DNA of 64,000 nucleotides from Strigamia acuminata (lineage: Eukaryota > Arthropoda > Chilopoda > Geophilomorpha > Linotaeniidae). Shown piece by piece: positions 1-9,824 of the stretch. The notes under the pieces are model-generated. The model worked only from the letters and a program-made list of their open reading frames with translations, did not search any database and was not told where the DNA came from. The stretch lies in the NCBI GenBank assembly GCA_949358305.1, contig OX442320.1, positions 4,852,259-4,916,258 of the forward strand. Reading direction: 5' to 3'. The first letter of the stretch is position 1, and the number at the start of each line of letters is the position of its first letter. The translations under genes were made by a program, and so were the position numbers.

Positions 1-414
1 AAATTCGATTTTTATTCAATAAATTCGATTTTTATTCAATAAATTCGATTTTTATTCAATAAATTCGATTTTTATTCAATAAATTCGATTTTTATTCAAT
101 AAATTCGATTTTTATTCAATAAATTCGATTTTTATTCGGTTTTTATTCAATAAATTCGATTTTTATTCGGTTTTTATTCAATAAATTCGATTTTTATTCA
201 ATAAATTCGATTTTTTTTCAATAAATTCGTTTTTTATTCGGTTTTTATTCAATAAATTCGATTTTTATTCGGTGTTTATTGAATAAATTCGATTTTAATT
301 CGGTTTTTATTCAATAAATTCGATTTTTATTCGGTGTTTATTGAATAAATTCGATTTTTATTCGATTTTTATTCAATAAATTCGATTTTTATTCGGTTTT
401 TATTCAATAAATTG
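1..414. repeat. 20-bp minisatellite at the left edge
   Basis: Tandem array of the unit AAATTCGATTTTTATTCAAT; the window opens inside it. The first six units are almost identical. Later units alternate with a longer form carrying an extra CGGTTTTTATTC, and the array decays by about 440. It lies downstream of Sgf11 exon 3, so it probably sits in the next Sgf11 intron or its 3' flank. Confidence 0.95.
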
Positions 415-572
415 ATTTTTCTATCATTAAATCCGATTTGAATTCATTAAATTCCATTACGACGCGGAAAATTTAATTTTTAATTAAAAATCCCAAATTT
501 TGAGCAAAACAAAATGAAATTGGCGTCAAAATGTCGACAACGAAAAACGAGAACGACGAAACACTAACTGAC

Positions 573-741
573 CTGCGGTTTGCAATTCGAGAACTGTTGC
601 GTCCCATCCCCATACACTTCTCCAAATGCGGCGCAAAGCGAGAAGCCGCCAAATTCCGCTGACAATTCGGACAAACGCACTCGAATTGCTTCTTCATCGG
701 AACTTGACCAAACACGTCCAAACCCATTTCGTCCACTATTT
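573..741 (-). CDS. Sgf11: Sgf11 coding exon 3 (zinc finger)
   Basis: Acceptor tttgtttag|AAATAGTGG and donor CGCAG|gtcagt. It encodes [14 protein letters not shown] and the C2HC-type Sgf11 zinc finger, ending at the RIANRR stretch, the most conserved part of the family. Phase 2 at its end shows that at least one more exon lies to the left. Confidence 0.95.
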
Positions 742-1362
742 CTAAACAAAAAACCAAATTAAAAATAAATAAATACTTCAAGAAACAAAAACAAACCATA
801 AGCCTCACCATATTTCTTCTCATTCCTCAAAATAATAAGAACAAAAATCAGTTAAATATTTAAAAAATGCAAATTAAACGAAACAAAACACTCAACTCTT
901 CGTCGGTTTCGTCCAAAAACAAAATTCCCACTTTCACGTCGTGATGGACTTCGAAAGCGAGGCCTAAAATCACTTCGTCTACAATTTCATCCCAGACAAA
1001 CTTCATTGCATTCTGCACGATATAGAAATACAAATAAATTGAAAAATTGCACAAAAAATTGAAAAAAACAAATAATTTGCACAAAAAATTGAAAAAAACA
1101 AATAATTTGCACAAAAAATTGAAAAAAATGAATAAATTCAAAATTATTTGCACTAAAAATACAAAAACAATTCAAAATTCGAAATAATTTGCACAAAAAT
1201 TTCAAAAAAATTGAAAAATTGAAAATAATTTCAAAAATAATTCGAAATTTTTTAAAAATGTGCATAAAAAAAGGTAAATTTTGAGTTTTTCACCTCCAAT
1301 TCGTCGTCGTTGGTTAAAATCCTCTTCATTCCGAACTCCGAATCGATACAATTCGCGGACAT
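573..1362 (-). CDS. Sgf11: SAGA-associated factor 11 (ATXN7L3-like), 5' part of gene
   Basis: Subunit of the SAGA deubiquitinase module, which removes ubiquitin from histone H2B in the nucleus together with the USP22/Nonstop protease, Eny2 and Ataxin-7. Three coding exons (1294-1362, 892-1012, 573-741) join in frame to about 119 residues. The N-terminal helix that packs against the module is recognisable in exon 2 ([20 protein letters not shown]). Exon 3 holds the family zinc finger, CPNC then H and C in RFAPHLEKC, followed by the family signature [13 protein letters not shown]. The start ATG at 1362 is followed by a clean 23-codon exon ending GAG|gtgaaa. The exon 3 donor CGCAG|gtcagt is strong, so the gene continues left beyond the window; no further exon is visible in 1-572. 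The exon 2 donor (TTGA|gtgttt) is weak, but it is the only one nearby that keeps frame. Zinc-finger identity is near certain; the exact start is likely. Confidence 0.93.
892..1012 (-). CDS. Sgf11: Sgf11 coding exon 2
   Basis: Acceptor gtgcag|AATGCAATG, 40 codons plus one base. It encodes the N-terminal helix that contacts the deubiquitinase. The donor at 891-890 is poor (A|gtgttt), but only this site gives the phase needed for exon 3; the joint codon reads lysine. Confidence 0.85.
1049..1140. repeat. 30-bp tandem repeat in Sgf11 intron 1
   Basis: Two and a half to three copies of a 30-bp A-rich unit (ACAAAAAATTGAAAAAAACA plus AATAATTTGC), with looser copies on to about 1250. The open frames read here on the minus strand (FFNFLCKLF repeats) come only from this repeat. 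Confidence 0.85.
1294..1362 (-). CDS. Sgf11: Sgf11 coding exon 1
   Basis: Twenty-three codons from ATG (1362-1360) to GAG|gtgaaa, phase 0. It begins [10 protein letters not shown]. No in-frame upstream ATG was noticed. Confidence 0.8.
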
Positions 1363-1665
1363 AGTTCCAGGGACGTCAAAATTCGTCGATTTATTCAAAT
1401 GTTTAATTTTTTCCGTTCATTGAATTCCGCTCGTTTTCCATTTTGGTTCTCGCACTTCGGATTGTTCGCTTCGGCCTAGACAAAACGACGTTTTCGCAAT
1501 TAATATCGTGGATTGCATGCGGATGTTTAAGTACCTGATTTTATTCGATACTTTGTATCCACCGTGCACTATTTGAGTGTTTGTTGTTTCTCCGTCTATT
1601 CGAAATCATGCTTCACGCGTCGATGACAATCCCCACGAACGTCGCTCTCCGCCATCTTGGATTTG
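1363..1665 (-). promoter_or_regulatory. Probable Sgf11 promoter / 5' UTR region
   Basis: The 300 bp upstream of the Sgf11 start is richer in CpG than its surroundings. It contains GCCATCTTG at 1651-1659, a match on the minus strand to the YY1/Pho-type CAAGATGGC motif common near start sites of housekeeping genes. No TATA box is seen. The assignment is inferred from position and composition. Confidence 0.4.
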
Positions 1666-2005
1666 ACGACCCATAGCGAACCGGTAATTCACATATTTCT
1701 AAATGAAATAAAAATCAAATTAAACCAAAAACAAAATTATAAAATACCACAAAATAAATAGATATTTCCATCTAAAACAAACAAATGTAAAAAAACAAAA
1801 TAAACCGCTAAATGAAATATTATTTCATTAACCGCCGAGAGATGGCGATATCAAGCACAAATCCCTCGAAAAACACCCAAAACAAATAAAACCAGTGTTA
1901 AAAACAAAAAAAAAAAAACAGAAAAAGACGAGAAAACCCTCATTAATCGAATCCAACATAAAAAGAAATAAAACTAAAAAAAAAAAAAATAGAAACACCA
2001 AAATA
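1666..2005. other. A-rich intergenic DNA
   Basis: Long A runs between Sgf11 and the tRNA gene. No exon or transposon ends are recognised. The T run at 2003-2000 on the minus strand can end Pol III transcription of the tRNA. Confidence 0.6.
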
Positions 2006-2077
2006 AGGTTCTACCGAGATTTGAACTCGGATCGCTGGATTCAAAGTCCAGAGTGCTAACCATTACACCATAGAACC
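2006..2077 (-). tRNA. tRNA-Gln: tRNA-Gln (anticodon UUG)
   Basis: A 72-nt cloverleaf. The acceptor arms GGTTCTA and TAGAACC pair perfectly. The A box is GGTGTAATGGTTAGCAC, the anticodon stem-loop TCTGGACTTTGAATCCAG has TTG at 2044-2042, and the T arm is CCGAGTTCAAATCTCGG. There is no intron and no encoded CCA, as expected in a eukaryote. All stems pair and a short T run follows, so it looks functional. Confidence 0.98.
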
Positions 2078-2254
2078 GATGAAGAAAATCAACCTTAACT
2101 CCAGTTTAATTTTAACTTAAATTCATTTTTGCTACAAATTCGGCCGAAATACAAAAACAAATAATTTTCCCACCACCAAACAACGTTATACGGTTTAAAA
2201 ATGCACCAATCCCGCTGCGAAATACAAAAAACACGCGCAACAAGAGTTTAACGC

Positions 2255-2341
2255 TCAAAGCTTCCGATTTGATTCAGGTCTGGCGAATTCGTGTTGTGAG
2301 AGGATGTCGAATGTTTGTTCTTCCTCGCTGGAAATTCCGCC
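2255..2341 (-). CDS. Candidate terminal exon of unknown gene
   Basis: A good acceptor (acttttttctag) opens a 28-codon acidic frame with peptides SSEEEQTFDILSQHEFARP and ESNRKL before TGA. The stretch is more GC-rich than its flanks. No matching upstream exon or family is recognised, and a longer frame in another phase overlaps it. It could also be chance. Confidence 0.3.
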   Translation of the reverse strand, partial: GGISSEEEQTFDILSQHEFARPESNRKL

Positions 2342-2870
2342 CTAGAAAAAAGTAATATCCGCGCTGTTTTGGCAGGTGCTCTTCCCCACTAGCTGGGACT
2401 TGCGAGGAAAATAAAAAGCCGCCTTCGACGTGTACGTGCATGCGCATGAGGAAGTGACAAGATGGGTAGAGAAGAGAGAGCGGGAGAATGGGAGAGAGAG
2501 AGCGGACAGAGTCAACAAACAAGTGGATGGTTGGTGCAGTTATTGCGCCGAGATGGAATTAGGGTGAATTCATGTGTGGATTGCGTGTTTTGCGAGTTTT
2601 TAACGATTGGGGGTTAAAGTTTTGGGGAATTTATTTGTTTTTGTTTGGTTTTTGAAGGGAAGTTTCGTGTGGGATGATTTAATTGGGATTGATTAAGGGT
2701 TTTTTTTTTGTTTTTTGGGGATGTGGATGGTGTTTTTTTGTGATGATGAATTGATTTTGGTGTATTTTTTTTTTTTTAATTTAAAGGTGTTTAATTTTTG
2801 TGTAAAATAAAATTCTTTGGGTGTAAAAATTTTAATTTTATTTGATTAAAGTCGAAGTTAGTCCTGTTAA
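2342..2870. other. Non-coding, strand-asymmetric DNA
   Basis: A CpG-bearing block (2342-2470) contains GTGCATGCGCATGA, similar to an NRF1-type site. A GA-rich tract follows (2468-2510), then a long G/T-rich stretch (2560-2860). No gene is supported. Confidence 0.5.
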
Positions 2871-3173
2871 GTGAGATTTTACCTGGAAAAAAATGAGATT
2901 TTACCTGAAAAAATAAGATTTCACCTGAAAAAATGAGATTTCACCTGAAAAAATGAGATTTCACCTGAAAAAATGAGATTTCACCTGAAAAAATGAGATT
3001 TCACCTGAAAAAATAAGATTTTACCTGAAAAAATGAGATTTTACCTGCAAAAATGAGATTTTAGCTGAAAAAATAAGATTTCACCTGAAAAAATGAGATT
3101 TCACCTGAAAAAATGAGATTTTAGCTGAAAAAATGAGATTTCACCTGAACAAAATGAGATTTCTTCGGGAAAA
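2871..3173. repeat. 20-bp minisatellite
   Basis: About 15 tandem copies of AAAAAATGAGATTTCACCTG, with TTACCTG and TTAGCTG variants. It passes directly into the next array, which shares TTTCACCTG. Confidence 0.95.
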
Positions 3174-3432
3174 ATGAGATTTCACCTGAAATCAATCAAA
3201 TTTCACCTGAAATCAATCAAATTTCACCTGAAATCAATCAAATTTCACCTGAAATCAACCAAATTTCACCTGAAATCAACCAAATTTCACCTGCAATCAA
3301 CCAAATTTCACCTGAAATCAACCAAATTTCACCTGAAATCAACCAAATTTCACCTGAAATCAACCAAATTTCACCTGAAATCAACCAAATTTCACCTGAA
3401 ATCAACCAAATTTCACCTGAAATCAACCAAAA
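3174..3432. repeat. 21-bp minisatellite
   Basis: About 12 copies of a 21-bp unit, AATCAACCAAATTTCACCTG plus A. The period is a multiple of three, so long repetitive frames open on both strands (KSTKFHL and ISGEIWL). These are artefacts of the repeat, not protein evidence. Confidence 0.95.
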
Positions 3433-4555
3433 AAATTAAAAAAAAATCACAATTTACCTTAAAAAATAAAATCAAAATCTACAAAAACAATCCAACTTTA
3501 TACAATTAAACAAAAAAAAATTCCCATAGAAATGCAACTGTTTTGTCTGACTTTGAGTTCATTGTCACTCATGCTAATGTCATTACCCATCAAGCGATCG
3601 GTCCAAATTCCAAACACATCTTCGCTCCGGCACCTCCACCAACAACAAACGATTTCACTTCATCGCCGCTTGGAGGCCTAACCTAATTTCTTCCCTAGCG
3701 AAAACATTCACAAACTACAATTCCCCAATCCTCAAATAAATCAAATCAAAAAACAAAAAAATCCTTCCAAACTCAAACAAAACGAGAAATTTCCAATTCC
3801 ACTTTCAAAACAACACGAAAACTAAAAAAAAATACATAAAAATAATAAAAATAAAATTTCATTTCGTTTCCTGGCGACAAGTTGCGGCATCAGGTGAAGA
3901 GGCAATAAAATGAATGAAACTTGGTGCTGATGAATTGCCGAATCCGGTCGCTCCGCAACTTGTAAGCAAAAGCTGTTCCATCATAAAACTCAGCAAGCAT
4001 AGCCCAATATGGACGTTTTGGTTAATCTGGCATGAGATTTCAGCTCGCGGTTGCGGTTATGTTTCGCAAACCGCCTTTTATTAAATCCAGTGCAGCGACG
4101 TCTGCATGACGGCTCATTACATAAATCATGTCTTTAAATCTGACAACCAAGAAAACATGCGTTCTTCAATGAGCATACATTAAACCTAAACGCTAAAACA
4201 TTTCTAATTACACACACAAACCGTTTCCCAGCGCGCATTTTCAAGCGTCGAGGCCTCCAAAAGGGGTATTATCAAGCCGCGATGAGATTATCGGTTAATT
4301 CCCGCAGTCAGCATACATAAGGTGACTTACCAATCCAACCCGACGTAATGCTTCTGCAAGTTTCAATGCACCATTTTTGTTGTATTAAAATTTATCCATC
4401 ACACCAGGAATGACTAATGCATTCTAAATATATCGCCCCGAATTGGAATTCCATGTGGTCGACAGCGTTCATCCTGGCATCTCTACTTTCGATCCTGGAT
4501 TCACTCGTGGCGCGAGTAGATGCTCTTTTGAGACATCGTTGGCCTGCAAAGTCTA
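3433..4555. other. Intergenic DNA, no gene recognised
   Basis: AT-rich with a mixed-composition block at 3870-4380. No splice-bounded conserved peptide or paired transposon ends were found. Confidence 0.5.
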
Positions 4556-4974
4556 TACTCTGGTTCGACTCAAGAGGGTGCCCTTCTCCCATTGGCCGAG
4601 CCGTATCACTGGTGTAGTGATCCAAAAATGTAAACCCAAACACCAGAAATGCATTACAATGTACAGACATTGTAATTGATTGCCTAGACAACTGCTAAAA
4701 ATTCAAAATTGTTTACTATCCAGACATAGTAACCAATAAACATAACAAACATGAGTTTTACATTTATATGTGCATAAAACTTTATTTCCTAAATGGAAAT
4801 AACATTTTTTTTATAAAAATAATCAAAATTATATGAACTTAAATGGTAATAGCAATCACAAAACATAAGAAAAATAAAAACTACTTCTCCTAGTGGTAGT
4901 AATACAAACTTGAGGTAGGAGTAATGCGGCTCGGCCAATGGAAAAAGGGCACCCTCTTGAGTCGAACCAGAGTA
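4556..4974. mobile_element. Tc1/mariner-like MITE, TACTCTGG family
   Basis: Inverted ends TACTCTGGTTCGACTCAAGA (left; reverse complement at right) extend over about 45 bp and are flanked by TA duplications (4554-4555, 4975-4976). Just inside the left end lie CCCATTGGCCGAGCC and the core CACTGGTGTAGTG, shared with several other elements here. No transposase is encoded. A shorter relative is at 14429-14643. Confidence 0.9.
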
Positions 4975-5064
4975 TAGAGATATTTAAAGTAACTTCATCT
5001 ATACGCCAAACTGATACAACGTTGTCCAAACTCCAATTGGTTGAGCCGTCTCACTGGTGTAGTG

Positions 5065-5228
5065 CAGGGGCCGGCAACCTGCGGCTCGCGAGCTGCTTGC
5101 GGCTCTTTCGATGTCAGAGAACAGTGAGAATAGGTGGAATAGAAAGTAGACGGACAGTTGACAGCCGTGTTAGTGGCTCTTTAATTGTAACTTTTGGCTC
5201 TTCCGTCTCAAAAGGTTGCCGACCCCTG
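5065..5228. mobile_element. hAT-like MITE (164 bp)
   Basis: Ends CAGGGGCCGGCAACCT and, reversed, CAGGGGTCGGCAACCT. It is flanked by a perfect 8-bp duplication GTGTAGTG (5057-5064, 5229-5236). The CAGGGG termini and 8-bp target site are typical of the hAT superfamily. It is inserted in the conserved core of the host element. Confidence 0.95.
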
Positions 5229-5472
5229 GTGTAGTGGCACAAAAAAGTAGCCCATAACACGAGAATTGTAATCTAACTAGGCAAAACAACCAATAAAAAA
5301 CTAAACTTTTGTTTACCTGCCAAAAGAAACCAACAAACTATGCTGATATTGTTTGATTAAAAGGGAAAAAAGCAGATTCAGCAAATTAAATAAACATTTT
5401 ATTATCGAATAAATAAAATCCATCATTCTAATCACTTTTTACACTGAAATTCATTGAAAATAAACAGAACTA

Positions 5473-5932
5473 TACTCAGACTCACCATAAGAGACACACC
5501 ACTAACACCTGTTCCTATTGGCCGAGCCCACGGGAAACTGTGGCCGAGCCTATTTACTCCTTACTGTTGCTTGTATTATTCTACCAGGAAAAGTAGGTTT
5601 GTTGTGATTGTAATTACTTTGATTATTTTCGGTGTTTGAAAAGATGTAAATTGACTTATATGTAGTAATAAAATATTTTAAAAAGTCTGAAAGCATAATG
5701 TGTTATGTTTTAACTTCTTCAAATTACATGATTGTTTAGTTCGTTAAATTTATCGGTTGCTTTCTCCAGCTGGTTTTCAAATGTAAGATTGATTGTTATG
5801 TCTAGACACAAAATGGCTTCCCGTAACTCAAGCGTTTGTATTTTGGCCTACTTTTATGTAGCCCTACACCAGTGAATAGGCGGCCAATAGGAACTGGTGT
5901 TAGTGGTGTGTCTCTTATGGTGAGTCTGAGTA
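5473..5932. mobile_element. Tc1/mariner-like MITE, TACTCAGACTC family
   Basis: Inverted ends TACTCAGACTCACCATAAGA match for more than 50 bp, with TA duplications at 5471-5472 and 5933-5934. The empty site is preserved in the related copy near 44100 (ACAGAACTAGTTTTCCG). The interior right half carries CTACACCAGTG, the reversed core of this clan. Confidence 0.93.
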
Positions 5933-5967
5933 TACTTTTCCGAGTAGTAGAGCACAGTCCACAGTTA

Positions 5968-6575
5968 AGCCTAGTACTCATAACACCATTCCGTCCTTGG
6001 AATGGTAACAGGAATCAAAGTCTTAAGTTTCCTGCCAAGGGTGGTACTCATAAAAATATTGTTTAGACTCTGAATCACCCTTGCACGTAGAAATGAATTG
6101 TTTCCGGCCCCGATAGTGCACGGAAAAATTTAATTGTTTCAGACTCTGAATAAATTTTGTCTACCCAGAATTCCCTTGTTTTTGATCTAAAATTTGCAAC
6201 TGGTCACAGCCGGTTGCAAACAAAGACACCCAACTACTATAATTGAACACGTTGTTTGTAGAATTATATTTTTGCCTGCATTTCAGACAAAATAAATGCT
6301 TTTTTAATTGCAAAAAGACCAAAACTGATTTTAAAATTATTTAAGTCAGAAAAGTCGGACAAAGCTTCATTGCCATTGCCAGCCATTTGCAAAACAAGCA
6401 ACAATGACTTACACAGTTTAAGAGTACGGAAACTTTCTGGTGACAATTTCATGAATACCACAAATTTATCAAACTCTGAATAATAAGAGGATAAAACATT
6501 CCACTTGAAATGGTGCTGTTGAAAAATTAAGACTGTAAAAATATTTAGACTCTGAAAGCTTATGAGTACTAGGCT
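5968..6575. mobile_element. PIF/Harbinger-like MITE (608 bp)
   Basis: Terminal inverted repeat AGCCTAGTACTCATAA with its exact complement at the right end. It is flanked by TTA on both sides (5965-5967, 6576-6578), the three-base target typical of PIF/Harbinger. The interior repeats GACTCTGAA several times. No transposase is seen. Confidence 0.85.
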
Positions 6576-6629
6576 TTAGGCGCAATCCAGCTCAACCAAT
6601 AGGAGTTTGGACAACGTTGTATTGGAGTA

Positions 6630-7734
6630 TAGTCTCTTTGGCTTTTTGAAAGTGACTCAACAGGTTAGAAAGGGTTAGGGCTAAAAGGGCAGTTTTCAAA
6701 AATGGTTGCGATGCACCGCTTGCAACCCCGCTTAAGTTCGTGAACTAACCTTTAGATTTAGCCGGGAAAATGCTGCCCCTTAAATTGTGCTGCTTCACCC
6801 TAAAACAGCTCCTGCAAATCTTAAGACAACGAACAACGGAAAATGTGTTTTCACTTTTTTTTATTGTGTCCTTTCAAATTATTGTCATAGAAGTTTTTAA
6901 CATGCAATGTGTTGGTAAAAAGGAGAACAAAAACAAAAGATGAATTCATCACTTGCACAACCAAAGCTCAATTTAGTGAAAAGAGAAAGTGAAAAAGAAG
7001 ATTCTTCTAATAAATGTTATATACATATCGATATGACACACAAAATCACTCATCTTCAAAAAGATTAAGAAATTTTTCTTCACATTTTTATTTTTTAGGT
7101 TTTTTTTTTTTTCGGGAGGAAAATTGACTTTCTTTTGTTTTGCAATATGTACAAGCCAAACAAACGTATTAATATTGAATCAACTAACATCACTTTATTT
7201 TTAATCTTTTTTTCTCCTAAAATATTTCCCATAGTAAAAAAAAAAATAAAAATAAATTTAAAAAAAAAAATATAAACAATAGAATTTTTTTTCCTATTTT
7301 TATTTATTATTAAAACATTTCCTTTCTCACTATTTTCTAACACTAAAACATATTTCATCACGTGACTGTGTGCAATTTATTTCAATCACCCAAAAAAAGG
7401 ACACAGAATAAAAAATTGTCATTAATTCCCGTAAACAGTCACAAGATGTCACTACTTGACAAGGCAGAGAAGCTTTTTTTCTGCACCTAATCAGATTTTA
7501 CAGAGTCAAGTGCGAACTCTGCACAATTGAAAAAGAAAAAGAAAAAAACATTTCCAAGAGGGCTCATTCAAGATAAAAAGAAAAACACATCTCATTAGCA
7601 GCAGATTCGTCGAATCTGCCGCTGTACACGGCTGTTTTAGCTGTTAAAGCTCGCGTATACGAATGTAGAAATCTGAGTGATCAAAGGCGCCACTGGTGGC
7701 AAATTCAACAATTAATAAAAAGCGCCCTCAATTG
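6630..7734. other. AT-rich intergenic DNA
   Basis: Long A and T runs (7090-7330). No conserved coding stretch and no paired ends are recognised. Confidence 0.5.
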
Positions 7735-8302
7735 CTGGGGCAACACTATCTACCGCGACATGAATACACCGCGACTTGGGAAACTGCGAATACGTGTATT
7801 TTGAGTCTTTCTTTTTCTAATTCCTAAGAAAGGCTAACAAGGGGGGCACTGCGCCCCCCTTGAACCTCACCTTAGTGGTTTTTAGATGAAAAACTTTTTT
7901 TTCGGTACATTGATGTCGCGGTAAATAATAAAGAGGTTCTGCCAGGCTTAGGACCGAAACGGCAACTGTTGCCGTTGCCGTTGTTTTCACGACGTCTAGA
8001 CCCGCCATTACACGTTGCAACCGCGCGCGCAACGTGAAGCTTAGCTCTGCCCCATGACGTTAGCACAAAAAGTGATGACGTTTCGGCTTTCCAGACGTCA
8101 GCCGTACCTGTCTAACGCCTAGTAGAACCTCTCTATTGTCGCGGCAAATATACGTCCCCCAATTGCTGTCAGGGCCGGCTCTAGGCACGATCGAGCGGTG
8201 CAACCGCACAGGCCGAATAACACCGACAAACATTGAAAACAATGAACGACGGGCGCACAAAAAATAATTGCACGACGCTGATAGACCAGGAGCCGGCCCC
8301 GA
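7735..8302. mobile_element. Composite of inverted-repeat elements
   Basis: CTATCTACCGCGACATGAAT at the left and TGTCGCGGTAAATAATA (7911) match a repeat near 60790-60850. An inner inverted pair (AGAGGTTCTGCCAGGC at 7931 against GCCTAGTAGAACCTCT at 8118) marks one MITE. Another pair, CAGGGCCGGCTCTAGG at 8170 and its near-complement ending at 8301, marks a second, hAT-like in its terminus. No clear target duplication was found. Confidence 0.6.
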
Positions 8303-9593
8303 TTTTTATTTTATTTTTATTTTTATTTTATTTTATTTTTTCCAGTTCTAAGAACAGTCGAAATTCATTTGCCGACTGTTTGTTTTTCTATGTATAAAAT
8401 GGTTGGTTCAGATCTGTGTGAGAACGAAGGAAAAATTTCCTTTTCGATTTGTTCGCAGACAGATCCGGGTTTTATAAGGAGTTGGTTGATAAGTGTTCAC
8501 AGTGTGACGTCACAAGAAGTATAAGCTGATGAACAGCATTCCGCAGAATTATTTTTGGAAATAGTTTTCATTGAGGGAGACTTTGTTTATGATGATCTCT
8601 TTCGTATCAACTGACGGAAAAGTCATGAATCAATGTGTCCATTTTGTTTTTACAATAAAATTACATTGACTTTTTTTTTTTTTTTTTTTTTTTTTTCTGT
8701 GAGAAATTTAAATAATATTTTTTTCTACTTCTCACTAGTTTTGACAGAAATTTATAAAAAAAAAAAAAATTACCAACCGCCATTTTGAACTACGTTATTA
8801 AAGCGGTTGGAAAAAACGAATCGGCCCGGACTCCGAAGAAGTCCGAGAACTCATAGAAAAAAATTAATGAATTTGTAGCTGCCCTTGAAATCTCTACATA
8901 CAAATCTACAAATTTAAAAAATAAAAAATCAAAAAAGTAAAAATCAACAACAACAATATATCAACAACATTAAATTTCCACACATTTCAGTTTACAATAA
9001 TATAGTCAACAAAAAAAAACCAAACAAAAAATACAAGTGAGCAATTTTCAGTGAGCTAGCAACTATATATGTAACAATATGGTATAATTGGCTTAATTTC
9101 ACTCACCCACAACATTGCAATCACTTTCCATCACCTCTTGTTACCACTCATTAACACTAGATGGGGTTTGTATTGCTCAACCTTATGCCCACTTCTTATT
9201 GCTTAATATTCCAACACAACAACACAAAAACAAACAAAATGAACCAAAATATATTGATAGTGCTACGTGTACGGGGGGATGAACCACTCGATAATTCTTT
9301 TACCAAAATAATTTCTTTTAGCTTTCGGTTGACTTTTCCGAATGAATGCTAGCGCCATCTTTGTGCAACTCTCGCTAGCGATGAAATCTCTTCGGCGAGG
9401 ATCTTTGTTGTTGAATTGTAGTCGACTAGAAGCAAGATATAATGCAGAAATGAAAATAAAAACAAAAGGAAATTTTTAAAATTTTTCACAGTCGATTTGA
9501 TGGTCGAGTGGAATGGATGACAACATCCATCCAGAGTCGTTTTTGGTTTCGGTTGAGATTGTTTTTGTGTCTGGTTAAGTAGAGCAAGGTCTA
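8303..9593. other. Downstream flank of GluCl
   Basis: Holds a (TTTTA)n-like tract (8304-8340), a run of about 27 T (8671-8697) and A-rich DNA. The 3' UTR of GluCl should occupy part of it, but no clear poly(A) signal on the minus strand was found. Confidence 0.5.
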
Positions 9594-9824
9594 CTACTCC
9601 TTCTCCTTATCTTCGCGTAGTAAATAAGTGGACCAGTAGACAAGATTGAATAGAGCGAACACCAATGGGAAGGTGATTCGTGAGATGACGTCGATCCGTT
9701 TAGAACGTGTGGGGAACCTGGACAACCATATCTTGCAACAGTTTGGCCGATGTGGTTGCATGTGAACCTCACACTGTCGGCTCAGTTTTTCAGATGCGAT
9801 GTCGTTGTGGCGAACAAGGGGTTT
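9594..9824 (-). CDS. GluClalpha: GluCl last coding exon (M4)
   Basis: Acceptor cttttcgtag|AAACCC, phase 0, 76 codons plus TAG at 9596-9594. It starts KPLVRH, as in insect GluCl, carries [18 protein letters not shown] before M4, and ends in an acidic/basic tail EDKEKE. The CTGCAG-rich repeat begins only 76 bp upstream of its acceptor. Confidence 0.97.
   Translation of the reverse strand, partial: KPLVRHNDIASEKLSRQCEVHMQPHRPNCCKIWLSRFPTRSKRIDVISRITFPLVFALFNLVYWSTYLLREDKEKE

Larger units (their letters stand above)
5002..6629. mobile_element. MITE host element with three nested insertions
   Basis: The left end reads TACGCCAAACTGATACAACG and the right end, reversed, TACTCCAATACAACGTTGTC, each followed by CCWATTGGTTGAGC. 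The flanks are TA (5000-5001, 6630-6631). Without the insertions at 5065-5228, 5473-5932 and 5968-6575 it would be about 380 bp. The related copy at 43965-44186 shows the uninterrupted sequence around the second insertion. Confidence 0.88.

Noticed and set aside
3174-3509. Long open frame repeating KSTKFHL (and ISGEIWL on the other strand)
   Set aside because: Product of a 21-bp minisatellite whose period is a multiple of three; open on both strands, no splice or start context.
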